Shown here: positions 8,898-17,288 of the stretch, piece by piece | Layout of the letters: each line of letters starts with the position of its first letter | Position numbering within the stretch: position 1 is the first letter of the stretch | DNA from: Herpetosiphon sp042688385 | GTDB taxonomy: Bacteria > Chloroflexota > Chloroflexia > Chloroflexales > Herpetosiphonaceae | Assembly: GCF_042688385.1 (NCBI RefSeq) | Contig: NZ_JBHUPY010000017.1 | Coordinates: 124,001-188,000, forward strand | Length of the DNA: 64,000 nucleotides | Reading direction: 5' to 3' | Made by a program: the position numbers and the translations under genes | Notes under the pieces: generated by a model | The model's database searches: none | Told to the model about the DNA's origin: nothing | The model's input: the letters and a program-made list of their open reading frames with translations, nothing else

Positions 8898-9413
8898 ATG
8901 AGCCAATCTGAGGTTCAAGCTCCGCTGACGGCGAAACAATTACAAGCTCGCATCGCTGCTAATTGGCAAGAACTGCAAACATTTTTGGCTAATTTAAGCC
9001 CCGAACAAATGACCGGCCCGAGCGATGCCCAAGGCTGGACGATCAAAGATCATGCAATTCATATTGCGCTCTGGGAAAAAAGCATTCTAGGTTTGATGAA
9101 TGCAGAATCGCGCTGGGGTAGCATCGATATTGACGAAGCAGTGTGGCAACAAGGCTTCGAGACAGTTAATCAGGTTCTGTATCAACGCCACCACGATTTA
9201 CCGCTTGCCGAGGTTTATGCCACCCTCGCAGCCAACCATGAAGCCCTTGTCGCGCGGATTGCTCAGTTGAGCGATCAGGATTTGTTGCGCCCCCATCGTG
9301 AGTTTCAAGTTGGCTCAACCAACGATGAGCCAATTATTGGTTGGATTGTTGGTGATACCTGTGACCATTATGCAGAGCATCTGCCATGGATGCAGGCGAT
9401 TGTAAACGCTTAA
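8898..9413 (+). CDS. DinB/ClbS-like four-helix-bundle protein, copy 2
   Basis: The same length (171 residues) and architecture as the gene 126 bases upstream, with shared blocks PSDAQGWTIKDHAIHIALWEK, DIDEAVWQQG and LLRPHREFQVGSTND. Its leader TTGGAAGGAATGAACG repeats that of copy 1. Differences cluster in the variable N-terminus and in the C-terminal helix, where TCDHYAEHLPWM replaces TFEHYPEHEAWM, so the His positions are kept. It is followed by a strong hairpin terminator at 9419-9466. The function is unknown; the two copies may act on different small molecules or may be a dosage duplication. Confidence 0.85.
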   Translation: MSQSEVQAPLTAKQLQARIAANWQELQTFLANLSPEQMTGPSDAQGWTIKDHAIHIALWEKSILGLMNAESRWGSIDIDEAVWQQGFETVNQVLYQRHHDLPLAEVYATLAANHEALVARIAQLSDQDLLRPHREFQVGSTNDEPIIGWIVGDTCDHYAEHLPWMQAIVNA

Positions 9414-9418
9414 ATTAA

Positions 9419-9466
9419 AACGAAGGCCACCAACCTCTACGATTTGTGGCCTTCGTTGAGTTTTTT
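9419..9466. terminator. Bidirectional rho-independent terminator
   Basis: A 12-base-pair stem (AACGAAGGCCAC 9419-9430 with GTGGCCTTCGTT 9446-9457) with a 15-base loop is followed on the plus strand by a T run at 9461-9466, and preceded by TTAAAA that would give U residues on the minus strand. It lies between two convergent genes and can serve both. Confidence 0.85.
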
Positions 9467-10262
9467 AGCCAATAAATTCAGCGAGTGCTGCGGTGATAGC
9501 TTCTGGGCGTTCCAAGACCGACATATGGCTGGCATCGTCGATATAGCGCAATTGGGCATTCGGAATCAATTGCTGCATGATTTCGCTTTTGGCTGGCGGT
9601 GTAGACATATCTTCAACGCCAACCACAATCAGGGTTGGTACGCTAATGTGGCTGATTGTGTTGGTCACGTCGTCGCGCTCGATCACCGGAATAATTGCTT
9701 TATAGAGCGATTCGCGGTCGGCGTTTGTCCAATAGGCATGCCAATAGCTCTGCACTTGGGGGTGACGCTCGGCCATTTTGCTGGTATAAAACACTGCATC
9801 CAAGCCCTCTTTCAAGGGTTCAATCAAGCCATAGGCGATATAGCCATCGGCCATTTGGCGATAGGCATCGAGCAATTCGGGCGCATCGCCAGCTGATGAA
9901 TCGATCAGGCTCAACGAGAGGAAGAGTTCGGGATGTTTGGGATAGAGCCGCAGGCCAATCATGCCGCCCATCGAAACCCCGACCCAATGCACCTGCTTGA
10001 TGCCCAAATCGCTCAACAATTGATAGGCATCATCGCCTAAGCGATACATTGAATAATCATCGGGCGTGCCGCCGCCCTCAGTTTGGCCTTGGCCGCGCCA
10101 ATCGATCGCAATACTGCGATAGCCTTTGGCGGCGAAATATTCCATTTGTGGCTCGAAAATCCGCCAGTGATACATCAAGCCATGGCCGAAGAAAATCACT
10201 TGATCGCCAGTGCCACGCTCTTCGTAGTAGTAATGAACCCCATTGACCAAATGCGAAGCCAT
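9465..10262 (-). CDS. Alpha/beta hydrolase
   Basis: A 265-residue alpha/beta-hydrolase fold protein. It has the oxyanion-hole region FFGHGLMYHW, the strand IAIDWRGQGQTEG, the nucleophile elbow GVSMGG (Ser), the acid region VGVEDMSTPP, and the catalytic His in DASHMSVLERPE. Its substrate cannot be named; the general shape fits esterases, lactonases and proline-iminopeptidase-like enzymes. I chose the ATG at 10262, 5 bases after AAGGAG; a GTG two codons earlier is too close to that site. It is transcribed divergently from the beta-propeller lipoprotein gene, sharing a 140-base promoter region. Confidence 0.9.
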   Translation of the reverse strand: MASHLVNGVHYYYEERGTGDQVIFFGHGLMYHWRIFEPQMEYFAAKGYRSIAIDWRGQGQTEGGGTPDDYSMYRLGDDAYQLLSDLGIKQVHWVGVSMGGMIGLRLYPKHPELFLSLSLIDSSAGDAPELLDAYRQMADGYIAYGLIEPLKEGLDAVFYTSKMAERHPQVQSYWHAYWTNADRESLYKAIIPVIERDDVTNTISHISVPTLIVVGVEDMSTPPAKSEIMQQLIPNAQLRYIDDASHMSVLERPEAITAALAEFIG

Positions 10263-10402
10263 ACACACTCCTTGCTCGTTACATCGATTGCTCTTGGTAT
10301 TGTAGGCGAAGTATCAGCCAATTTTCAATCGATCATCAGGGTAATTTGGGCGATTTTGGCTACAATAGGCGTATTACCCAACCAATTGAGGAGGAAAAAC
10401 CG

Positions 10403-11794
10403 ATGCGACGACTCGCCCAAATCCTTGGGTTGGGGCTATGTATGGCTGCTTGTGCCACCCAACCTGCGACTCAACCAAGCCCAATGCCGAGCCAAGCCCT
10501 ACCTGCTAGTTCATTGCCCGAACGTCCAACTGCAACGATTGCCGATTATACTGCCGAGCCAGCAATTAGCACTGGCTCAGTTATTTTTGACCTGCCTGCT
10601 GATGGCAGTATTGGTGCCATCAGTTTGGCGGGCACGACCTATCAATTAGCTAATCCAACCCAACCCAATACCTATTTGCCATGGTCGGCTTCGCCCGATG
10701 GCAAGCAATTGGCGATTATTATCGTCAACGACAGCCAGCCCAAAACCGAGCAACTTGAGTTGGCAGAGTTGTGGCTTGTTGGGGTTGATGAGCAAAACCC
10801 GCGCCGTTTGCTTAATTTGCTGCCCGCAGTAGCAGCTGATCAAACGCCAATCTTGGGCCGCCAAAGTGCCTTGACTGATAACGCTCCAGTTTGGTCGCGC
10901 GATGGCAAAACCCTGTTCTTGGCTTCGGCCCACGAAGATCAGGTTGATCTGTATGCGGTTGATGTGGCAACTGGCGCAGCCCAACGCTTGACCAACACCC
11001 CTGATTTAGAAGTCGATCTGGTGCTATCGCCCAATAGCGACTATTTGGCCTTTGCTTCGGCCAGCAGCTTTGGCACTGGCGGCGGCTGGGGCAACCCAAG
11101 CGTTCAGGTCTATAATTTTGCAGATGCGAGCGTCACGCCGATTACTGCCGATCCGTTGGCGATGGGTGCACAAGTAGTCGGCTGGCTTGATCAACAATTA
11201 ATTACCCAATTCAATAGCCAGCCAGAAGGACGTGCCAGTTTCATCGTGTTTGATGCCAGCACTGGCACGCTTACGCCGCTGGCGCAGGCCATGACGATCG
11301 CTGCAGAGCTTCATGCAAACACATTAGTCTATGCCGATCAGCCGCGCGATGGTGTGCCAACAGTTTATCGTTGGCAAGGCAACGGCGAAGTGCAGCAAGT
11401 TGAAGGCATCAATGCTAGTCACGTTTCATTAAGCCCAACTGGCCAAGCCATGCTTTTGTGCAACCTCGATCAACCAAGTTATTGGCGCAACGGCGTGTTG
11501 AGTGCGCTCTCAGTCAATAGTTGTGAACAGAGTGTTTGGGCGGCAGATGATTGGCTGGCGCTCAACGGCACTGAACAGTCAAATGCCCTAATCATCAACC
11601 CAGAAGGCCAAAGCCAAGTGTTGCCCCACCAAGCGCTGATGGCTGGTTGGAACGAGCAAGTGCTCTACTTTTTTGCACCGCAAGCTGATGGCTGGCAATT
11701 GTTTCAGGCCCAACGCGCCAGCAGCCAATTGCAACCAATCGGCCAACCAATCAGCAGCAAGCCAAGCAACCCGCGCCTCGTTTTGGCACCATAA
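10403..11794 (+). CDS. Lipoprotein with TolB/WD40-like beta-propeller
   Basis: A 463-residue secreted lipoprotein. MRRLAQILGLGLCMAACAT is a lipoprotein signal with Cys as acceptor, followed by a Pro/Thr/Ser-rich linker. The mature part contains propeller-blade repeats typical of PD40/TolB-like proteins: LPWSASPDGKQLAIII, APVWSRDGKTLFLAS, DLVLSPNSDYLAFAS and ASHVSLSPTGQAML. It is probably a scaffold or ligand-binding protein on the outer face of the membrane, with no catalytic motif. GAGGAGG ends about 8 bases before the ATG, a strong start. A longer frame reaching back into the promoter region is rejected. Confidence 0.82.
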   Translation: MRRLAQILGLGLCMAACATQPATQPSPMPSQALPASSLPERPTATIADYTAEPAISTGSVIFDLPADGSIGAISLAGTTYQLANPTQPNTYLPWSASPDGKQLAIIIVNDSQPKTEQLELAELWLVGVDEQNPRRLLNLLPAVAADQTPILGRQSALTDNAPVWSRDGKTLFLASAHEDQVDLYAVDVATGAAQRLTNTPDLEVDLVLSPNSDYLAFASASSFGTGGGWGNPSVQVYNFADASVTPITADPLAMGAQVVGWLDQQLITQFNSQPEGRASFIVFDASTGTLTPLAQAMTIAAELHANTLVYADQPRDGVPTVYRWQGNGEVQQVEGINASHVSLSPTGQAMLLCNLDQPSYWRNGVLSALSVNSCEQSVWAADDWLALNGTEQSNALIINPEGQSQVLPHQALMAGWNEQVLYFFAPQADGWQLFQAQRASSQLQPIGQPISSKPSNPRLVLAP

Positions 11795-12215
11795 GAGAAT
11801 TTCCTTCACCCCAACCCCTCGCGCATCCGCTGGGCGAGGGGCTGGCTTCCAAGGGTCGGTTGTGAAGATCCCCTCACCCCAACCCCGCTCCCATCCGCTG
11901 GGCGAGGAGCTTTAACGCGCTGGTTCTCCCGCAATTCCTTGGCGAACAATGGTCGGCTCCCCCTCGCCCGCGTTTTCGTGGGAGAGGGGGCTGGGGGGTG
12001 AGGGGACGTTTCATCACCACGCTTTTTTAAAGCTTACCTTTGAAAGGATCGGGGGTTGGGGGGTGAGGGGACGTTTCATCACCACGCTTTGCTGCGCAAA
12101 ATCCTGCTTGCTAAAAGCCCTACATCGGGCGATAATCGCCATACCTGTTGAAACCAGCAGGTATGGGCCTGTTTTTTATGATAGCCTATTGCTGATAGCT
12201 ATCGAAGGTGTGTCT
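11795..12215. repeat. G/C-rich dyad repeat block, gene-free spacer
   Basis: This spacer (421 bases) is built from the G/C-rich repeat family: CCTTCACCCCAACCCCTCGC at 11803, further copies near 11871 and 11960, and a partial unit near 12050-12071 after which the phrase ACGTTTCATCACCACGCTTT is repeated. Inner palindromes of the CGCCC/GGGCG type and outer complementary ends allow long hairpins. Between about 12120 and 12180 lies CCTGTTGAAACCAGCAGG, a short inverted repeat. An open frame running through the repeat into the following gene is not credible as coding. Confidence 0.75.
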
Positions 12216-13925
12216 ATGGCTATATCTGAAGCGCGCAGCATTGAGATTGATGCCCGTTGGGAAAACCTCGCAGCCCTCACCGATTACACCACCGCGATCG
12301 AAACTGACTTTGCCCTCACGAGCGAACAAGCCTTTGTGCTCGGCTTAGTGATTGAAGAAATTGTCACCAATATCATCAAATATAGTTATGCCGAGCAAGG
12401 CGGCCCCTTGCAATTGCACAGTACCCTCGAAAATGGCGAGCTGGCGATTCGAATTCTTGATCGCGGCCAGCCTTTCGATCCTGATGATGCTGATCCGCCT
12501 GATTTGTTTGCCAACATTCACGATCGCCAAGTTGGTGGCTTGGGCGTGTTTTTGGTGCGCGAAATGGCCGATTCAATCACATACCAGCACGATCTTGCGA
12601 CTGGTTGGAACACCCTGATCGTAACCAAAAAAGCTTCAACCGAAGCGAGTATTGCACCATTGGTTGAGTTTTTGGAGCAACTGCCTTTATTTCACGAGGT
12701 CAATCAAGCCACAATTCACAATTTAGTTCAAAGCGCCGAACATGTGCGTTTAGCGCCAGGCGAAACCTTGTTTAGCGAAGGCGATAGCGGCGATGATTGC
12801 TATATTGTGATGGCTGGCGATGTGGATGTGATCAAGGCGCTGGCGACCGAAACCATTTTGCTCGAACGCTGTCGGCCTGGCGCAATTTTGGGCGAGATGG
12901 CTTTGATCGATAATAGCCCACGTGCTGCCAGCGTGCGCGCACGCACTGCCGCAACCCTGCTGCGCATCACCGAGGCCGAATTTGTGACCTTGATGCACGC
13001 CAACCCAACCACGGCCATGGCCTTGCTGCGCGGTGGCACTAGCCGCCTGCGCCAAGCCAACGCCCAAATGCTCGGTGGGCTAGAAAAGAAAAATATCGAG
13101 CTAGCCAGTGCCTACGAAGAACTCAAATCGGCCCAGCAAGAGCTTTTGCGGCTCGAACGGATTGAGCGCGAGTTGGCGATTGCCCGCGATATTCAGCGCT
13201 TTTTCTTGCCGCCAAGCATTCCCCAACCAGAAAATTGGCAAATTGTGGCCTTCAATCAAGGAGCCTTAGAGGTTGGCGGCGATTTTTACGATGTGATCAA
13301 GCTTGGCGGCGATAAAATTGGCTTGGTGGTTGCTGATGCTTGTGGTAAGGGCGTGCCTGCAGCGCTCTTTGTGGCGCTCACCCGCTCGTTGTTGCACTCG
13401 AATGCCCAAGCCTTGGCGGCCCGGCCTGAGATTGCTCCCGATTCATTGGCTTTGTTGATTGCCGCAATCAACGTGACCAACAACTACATTTCGCGCGAAC
13501 ACGGCGCAAGCAATATGTTCACGACGCTGTTTTTTGCCTCGTTCGACCCACATACTGGCGAATTGGCCTATGTCAACGCTGGCCACAATCCGCCGATTAT
13601 CATCAATCGTACCAGCCGCACCTTGCGCTATTTGGAAGGCACTGGCTTGCCCTTGGGGATTATGGAAGATCTGCCGTATAAAGCCAAAAGCACCATCCTT
13701 GCTGCCGATGAATTTTTCTTGGGCTTTACCGATGGCGCGACTGAGGCCTTTAATCTGGCGGGCGAGGTTTTTGATGATGCAGCCTTGACCAAAGTGCTCA
13801 AAACTGGCGATTTCCACGATGCTCAATCCTTGCTGACCTGCGTTTGGCAATCAATTGAAGCATTTGTGGGCGAAGCCGAGCAAGCAGACGACATAACCTT
13901 GCTGACGGTTAGTCGTTCAGGCTAA
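12216..13925 (+). CDS. Fused anti-sigma-type ATPase, cNMP-binding domain and PP2C phosphatase (RsbW-CAP_ED-RsbU)
   Basis: A 569-residue cytoplasmic signalling protein with three domains. Residues about 1-140 are a GHKL ATPase of the RsbW/SpoIIAB kind (EEIVTNIIKYSY, LDRGQPFDP, GGLGVFLVREMAD). Residues about 150-270 form a cyclic-nucleotide-binding domain (LAPGETLFSEGDSGDDCYIV, GAILGEMALIDNSPRAASVRA). After a coiled-coil stretch (about 285-325) comes a SpoIIE/RsbU phosphatase (GGDFYDVI, VADACGKGVPAAL, YVNAGHNPP, FTDGATEAFN, DDITLLTV) with the metal Asp residues in place. Kinase and phosphatase halves would act oppositely on an anti-anti-sigma factor, with the middle domain as sensor. No STAS-domain partner lies nearby. 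The ATG at 12216 follows GAAGG. Confidence 0.9.
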   Translation: MAISEARSIEIDARWENLAALTDYTTAIETDFALTSEQAFVLGLVIEEIVTNIIKYSYAEQGGPLQLHSTLENGELAIRILDRGQPFDPDDADPPDLFANIHDRQVGGLGVFLVREMADSITYQHDLATGWNTLIVTKKASTEASIAPLVEFLEQLPLFHEVNQATIHNLVQSAEHVRLAPGETLFSEGDSGDDCYIVMAGDVDVIKALATETILLERCRPGAILGEMALIDNSPRAASVRARTAATLLRITEAEFVTLMHANPTTAMALLRGGTSRLRQANAQMLGGLEKKNIELASAYEELKSAQQELLRLERIERELAIARDIQRFFLPPSIPQPENWQIVAFNQGALEVGGDFYDVIKLGGDKIGLVVADACGKGVPAALFVALTRSLLHSNAQALAARPEIAPDSLALLIAAINVTNNYISREHGASNMFTTLFFASFDPHTGELAYVNAGHNPPIIINRTSRTLRYLEGTGLPLGIMEDLPYKAKSTILAADEFFLGFTDGATEAFNLAGEVFDDAALTKVLKTGDFHDAQSLLTCVWQSIEAFVGEAEQADDITLLTVSRSG

Positions 13926-15087
13926 TTAGGCGGTGATGCTCGCGATAATACTCAACTTGCTGTTCGCGATTTGGCTCTGGCTTGGTTTGGGCGAGAGCCG
14001 CGAGCAGTTCTTGGCTGGCATTTGCAATTGCTGCTGCTTGGCTGAGCCATGGCAAGCTTGGCTTTTGAATCGGCAAGCCAATCAAATCGGGCACGTCATC
14101 GAGCAATTCGGGGGTGCTGCTCATGCTCAGGGCAAAAATGCTATGCGGCCCATCGATTTGCTCGGCGATTGCCTCAAGCATGGCGCTTTGGTTAAATTCA
14201 GCCATCACCACCAAGGTGTTTTTTTCGGGGTCGCTAATTTTTTGAATATATGGGCGTTGTAAAAGCTGAGCCAAGGCTTGGGCCAGCGGCTTGCTTTGGC
14301 TATCAAGCGCCAGCACTTGGTCGCAGCGCCAAATATGGCCTTCGGCCAAGACTGCTGCGCGTTGCAAGGTTGTGGCAATTGCCTCGAACGACCAAGCAAA
14401 TGCAGCTTGCGGCTTGATATTCAGGCCATCATCAATGTTGCTGCCCAGGCAAATTAGGCCATGGGTGGCATACCAAGCATCTTTTTCGTTGCTGACCATG
14501 GCAAATTCTTGATGGCGGCGGGCAACGCTGCCCAAATCTTGCAACTGTTCGATCTGCTCATCATCCTCGACCAAGAGAATGGCGCGGCCAAAGCTGGCCA
14601 AGGCTGCATCATATAGCTGCAACTTAATTTGGCAACGCCCGATCAGTTCGTGAAATTCCCATTCATCGTTATAAATTGGCCGCACATCGAGCAATTGATC
14701 AAGCGCTTGTTGATATAAACCCTCAGCAAAATCAATATAGGCCAATTCATAGGTTACAAAGGTATCAAGCGGAAACAGATCGACGCACAGGCGCAAAATG
14801 CGCCGTGCTTCGTGATACTGCTTTAATTCAATTAAAACAGTCGCATAATTAGTTAATCCTTCGTAATCTGGCTCGATAGCCACGACTGCATGCCAAGCAT
14901 CGGCAGCTTTGGCCATTAATCCATTGCGTAAATAATATTTTGCCAAAGCCACATGGGCAGCCCGAAGCTGCGGATTTTCTTGCAAAGCCTGTCGATATTC
15001 CTCAACAGCCTCAGCAATGCGTCCCGCATGTTCCAGTGATAATCCACGTCGATAATGTAATTCTGCTTGTCGGAATTTATCAGCCAT
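13909..15087 (-). CDS. TPR-repeat protein of unknown function
   Basis: A 392-residue protein whose first half is a series of tetratricopeptide repeats: AELHYRRGLSLEHAGRIAEA, VALAKYYLRNGLMAKAADAW, LTNYATVLIELKQYHEARRI, AYIDFAEGLYQQAL and LIGRCQIKLQLYDAALASF. The second half (about 200-392) is not recognised and carries no obvious catalytic motif. It is likely a protein-interaction adaptor. It is convergent with the RsbW/RsbU fusion gene and the coding ends overlap by 17 bases, so no terminator separates them. The ATG at 15087 begins the first TPR helix. Confidence 0.8.
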   Translation of the reverse strand: MADKFRQAELHYRRGLSLEHAGRIAEAVEEYRQALQENPQLRAAHVALAKYYLRNGLMAKAADAWHAVVAIEPDYEGLTNYATVLIELKQYHEARRILRLCVDLFPLDTFVTYELAYIDFAEGLYQQALDQLLDVRPIYNDEWEFHELIGRCQIKLQLYDAALASFGRAILLVEDDEQIEQLQDLGSVARRHQEFAMVSNEKDAWYATHGLICLGSNIDDGLNIKPQAAFAWSFEAIATTLQRAAVLAEGHIWRCDQVLALDSQSKPLAQALAQLLQRPYIQKISDPEKNTLVVMAEFNQSAMLEAIAEQIDGPHSIFALSMSSTPELLDDVPDLIGLPIQKPSLPWLSQAAAIANASQELLAALAQTKPEPNREQQVEYYREHHRLISLND

Positions 15088-15101
15088 AATGTTTAATTAT
15101 G

Positions 15102-15270
15102 AGGGATGAAGGATGAATTATGAAATAGTAATTGCAGATTTTCATCCCTCATAATTCATCCTTCATCCTTTACAAATGTTCCACGTCGGAGTTATCGCCG
15201 AGCATGAGAATTATGAATTATGAAATAGTGATTGCAGCGTTTCATCCCTCATAATTCATCCTTCATCCTT
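15102..15270. repeat. Tandemly duplicated spacer carrying a copy of the RmlA gene's 3' end
   Basis: Two related units of about 100 bases stand in tandem (offset 101 bases, for example CCACGTCGGAGTTATCGCCG at 15181 and again at 15282). Each contains CATCCCTCATAATTCATCC followed by sequence that, on the minus strand, encodes the C-terminal residues LMLGDNSDV of the nucleotidyltransferase. The outer copy is a non-functional remnant ending in EHL and a stop. The AT-rich words also form an inverted repeat, GGATGAAGGATGAATTATG against CATAATTCATCCTTCATCC. Related words occur near 8130 and 37050. Confidence 0.8.
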
Positions 15271-16347
15271 TTACAAAAGTCCCACGTCGGAGTTATCGCC
15301 GAGCATGAGGCGGTAGGCTTTGGGCTTCATTGGCGAGGTATGCAGCTTGACGTTGCGCCCAATCAAGCTATCTTCGATGCGGTTGGGCAAGCGAATAATT
15401 TCGCTATTTTCCAACACAATCGAGTGCTCAATTTCGCTTTCCTCAATCGTACAATGATGATAGATTGAGGTAAACGGTCCAACGTATGAGTTTACAATCC
15501 GCGTATCTTCGCCAATAATCGCTGGCCCGCGAATGACGCTATTGATAATTTGCGCGCCTTTTTCAATCGTCACCTTGCCAACCAATTGCGAATCGCGATC
15601 GACAAAGCCCGAAACATGCGGCGTGATTTCTTCAAGGATCAAGCGATTTGCATCGAGCATATCAGCGCGCTTGCCAGTATCGATCCACCAGCCTTGATGA
15701 ATGTGGGCATGAACATGATAATCATGCTCGATCAGCCATTGAATCGCATCGGTAATTTCAAGCTCGCCGCGCCACGAAGGCTTAATCGCCTCGACCGCTT
15801 CCCAAATATGCTGGTCGAACATATAAATGCCGACCAAGGCAAGGTCTGAGCGTGGTTGGCGGGGTTTTTCAGTCAAGCGCTCAATCGAGCCATCGTGGCG
15901 CAATTCAGCCACGCCATATTGCTGTGGGTTGGCCACTTGCTTGAGCACAATTTGCGAATTGTAATCGGCGGTTGCAAAGCCAGAAACCAACGAACTGACT
16001 CCGCCCTCGATACAGTTATCGCCCAAAAAGAGCGCAAATTTATCGTCGCCAATAAATGGGCGGCTAATTTTGACCGCGTGGGCCAAACCGAGCGGCGCTT
16101 CTTGGGGAATATATTCGATCTTTACGCCCCAGCGTGAGCCATCGCCCACAGCGTTGCGCACTTCATTGCCAGTATCGCCAATCACAATCCCAATTTCGTC
16201 GATATTGGCATCGCGTAAGGCTTCGATAACCCGAAAAAGCACAGGCTTGTTGGCAACCGGCACTAATTGCTTGGCGCTGGTATAGGTGATTGGGCGGAGG
16301 CGTGTGCCTTTACCACCACTCAGAACTAAACCTTTCATGAAATTCAT
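15271..16347 (-). CDS. Glucose-1-phosphate thymidylyltransferase-type nucleotidyltransferase with beta-helix
   Basis: A 358-residue enzyme of the long RmlA/StrD type, which activates glucose-1-phosphate to dTDP-glucose for deoxysugar or glycan synthesis. The N-terminal catalytic domain has KGLVLSGGKGTRLRPITYTS, PVANKPVLF, LGDNCIEGG and LTEKPRQP. The C-terminal third is a left-handed beta-helix of hexapeptide-like repeats (VGKVTIEKGAQIINSVIRGP). Two starts are possible: ATG 16347 directly after AAGGAGGCG, or ATG 16338 giving the conventional MKGLVL; I list the longer. It is the last gene of the ftsY operon on the minus strand. A remnant of its 3' end is duplicated just downstream. Confidence 0.9.
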   Translation of the reverse strand: MNFMKGLVLSGGKGTRLRPITYTSAKQLVPVANKPVLFRVIEALRDANIDEIGIVIGDTGNEVRNAVGDGSRWGVKIEYIPQEAPLGLAHAVKISRPFIGDDKFALFLGDNCIEGGVSSLVSGFATADYNSQIVLKQVANPQQYGVAELRHDGSIERLTEKPRQPRSDLALVGIYMFDQHIWEAVEAIKPSWRGELEITDAIQWLIEHDYHVHAHIHQGWWIDTGKRADMLDANRLILEEITPHVSGFVDRDSQLVGKVTIEKGAQIINSVIRGPAIIGEDTRIVNSYVGPFTSIYHHCTIEESEIEHSIVLENSEIIRLPNRIEDSLIGRNVKLHTSPMKPKAYRLMLGDNSDVGLL

Positions 16348-16362
16348 CGCCTCCTTAGGGCG

Positions 16363-16767
16363 CTAAGCAGTTGGTGCAGCAGGAGCAACAGCGCTTAACC
16401 GCCATGCTACCAGTAATGCACCGAAACTTTGCAAGATAATCGCTAAAATTAAATAGCTCGCATGGCCATTGGCTACAGCAGCCTCTTGGCCAACAAAAAT
16501 GCGTTCGAGGCGCGCGGCAGCAAACAAACTGAGCACATAGGTCAGCACCAACCAGCCAGCAAAAGGCCGATACAAGCGCCATTGACCAAGCAAACTGCCA
16601 AGAAAGCTGCCAAACGGCACGGCCACCACCGCCCAAACATAGGGCTTAAGTTGCTCAGGGCTGGGCGCAAGCGCTCGCGCTTGATAGGCCATAAAGGCCC
16701 CAATTGCACCGAGCAACGTGCCCAAGGCCACCAACCCAATTAATTTAATCCGTGAATTGGCAATCAT
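16363..16767 (-). CDS. Small polytopic membrane protein of unknown function
   Basis: A 134-residue protein with four predicted transmembrane helices: LIGLVALGTLLGAIGAFMAYQA, YVWAVVAVPFGSFLGSLLG, FAGWLVLTYVLSLFAAA and YLILAIILQSFGALLVAW. I do not recognise a family. The ATG at 16767 overlaps the stop of the upstream lipoprotein gene as ATGA, which suggests translational coupling and a shared job. A longer frame starting 60 bases earlier is rejected because it would run inside the lipoprotein gene. Confidence 0.72.
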   Translation of the reverse strand: MIANSRIKLIGLVALGTLLGAIGAFMAYQARALAPSPEQLKPYVWAVVAVPFGSFLGSLLGQWRLYRPFAGWLVLTYVLSLFAAARLERIFVGQEAAVANGHASYLILAIILQSFGALLVAWRLSAVAPAAPTA

Positions 16768-17288
16768 GGCGTGGCTGTTACCTCCACAGTTGGCGGCACG
16801 GGCGTTTCGCTTGGCGTGGGTGTCCAAGTTGGCGATGGCGTTGGCGTAAAGGTCGGCGTTGGTGGCGGCTGATAGCTGATTCGATAGCTGCCATTGCGCG
16901 CGTTGGTCGACTTCACACGATATTGCAAATCGCCAACATCATTGCTCTGAACAATGCCGCGCTGGCTGCTGCCCTCTGCTGAAGCCACCAAGCTAAAGGC
17001 CACGTTGGCCTGCTCGCCGCTCAAGACCTCAATCACCAATTCGCCGCTATCGACTTTGGCGTTAAACGTCACGTCGAGAGTCATTGGCTGCGTACCAATA
17101 TCGAGCGCTTGCAGCACCGCTTCGCCGTTGGTATCGCTGCTCACAAACTCAACATTTTGCGAGCCGAGATCGGCGGTGATCGTCGCTTGCTCATTGCGCC
17201 CAGCCATCAGCAAACAGCCTGTTAGCAATGGCGCTAACAGGCCGATTAGGAGCATTTGCCGAATGTGAGTCAATGTCCACTTAGGCAT
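16764..17288 (-). CDS. Lipoprotein with Pro/Thr-rich C-terminal tail
   Basis: A 174-residue lipoprotein: MLLIGLLAPLLTGCLLMAG provides the signal with Cys as acceptor. The ectodomain (about 45-140) is rich in beta-strand-like sequence and unrecognised. The last 35 residues are a low-complexity wall-spanning type tail with repeats of PTPTFTPTPSPTWTPTPS. It starts inside the last codons of the zinc-ribbon gene (8-base overlap) and ends with an ATGA overlap to the membrane-protein gene, so it sits in the ftsY operon. The Thr residues could be glycosylated; that is inference. A start at the internal ATG at 17255 is an alternative. Confidence 0.75.
   Translation of the reverse strand: MPKWTLTHIRQMLLIGLLAPLLTGCLLMAGRNEQATITADLGSQNVEFVSSDTNGEAVLQALDIGTQPMTLDVTFNAKVDSGELVIEVLSGEQANVAFSLVASAEGSSQRGIVQSNDVGDLQYRVKSTNARNGSYRISYQPPPTPTFTPTPSPTWTPTPSETPVPPTVEVTATP

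Noticed and set aside
11949..12215. N-terminal extension of the RsbW/RsbU fusion protein
   Set aside because: The extension is translated from repeat sequence; the domain begins at the ATG at 12216 with a plausible ribosome site.
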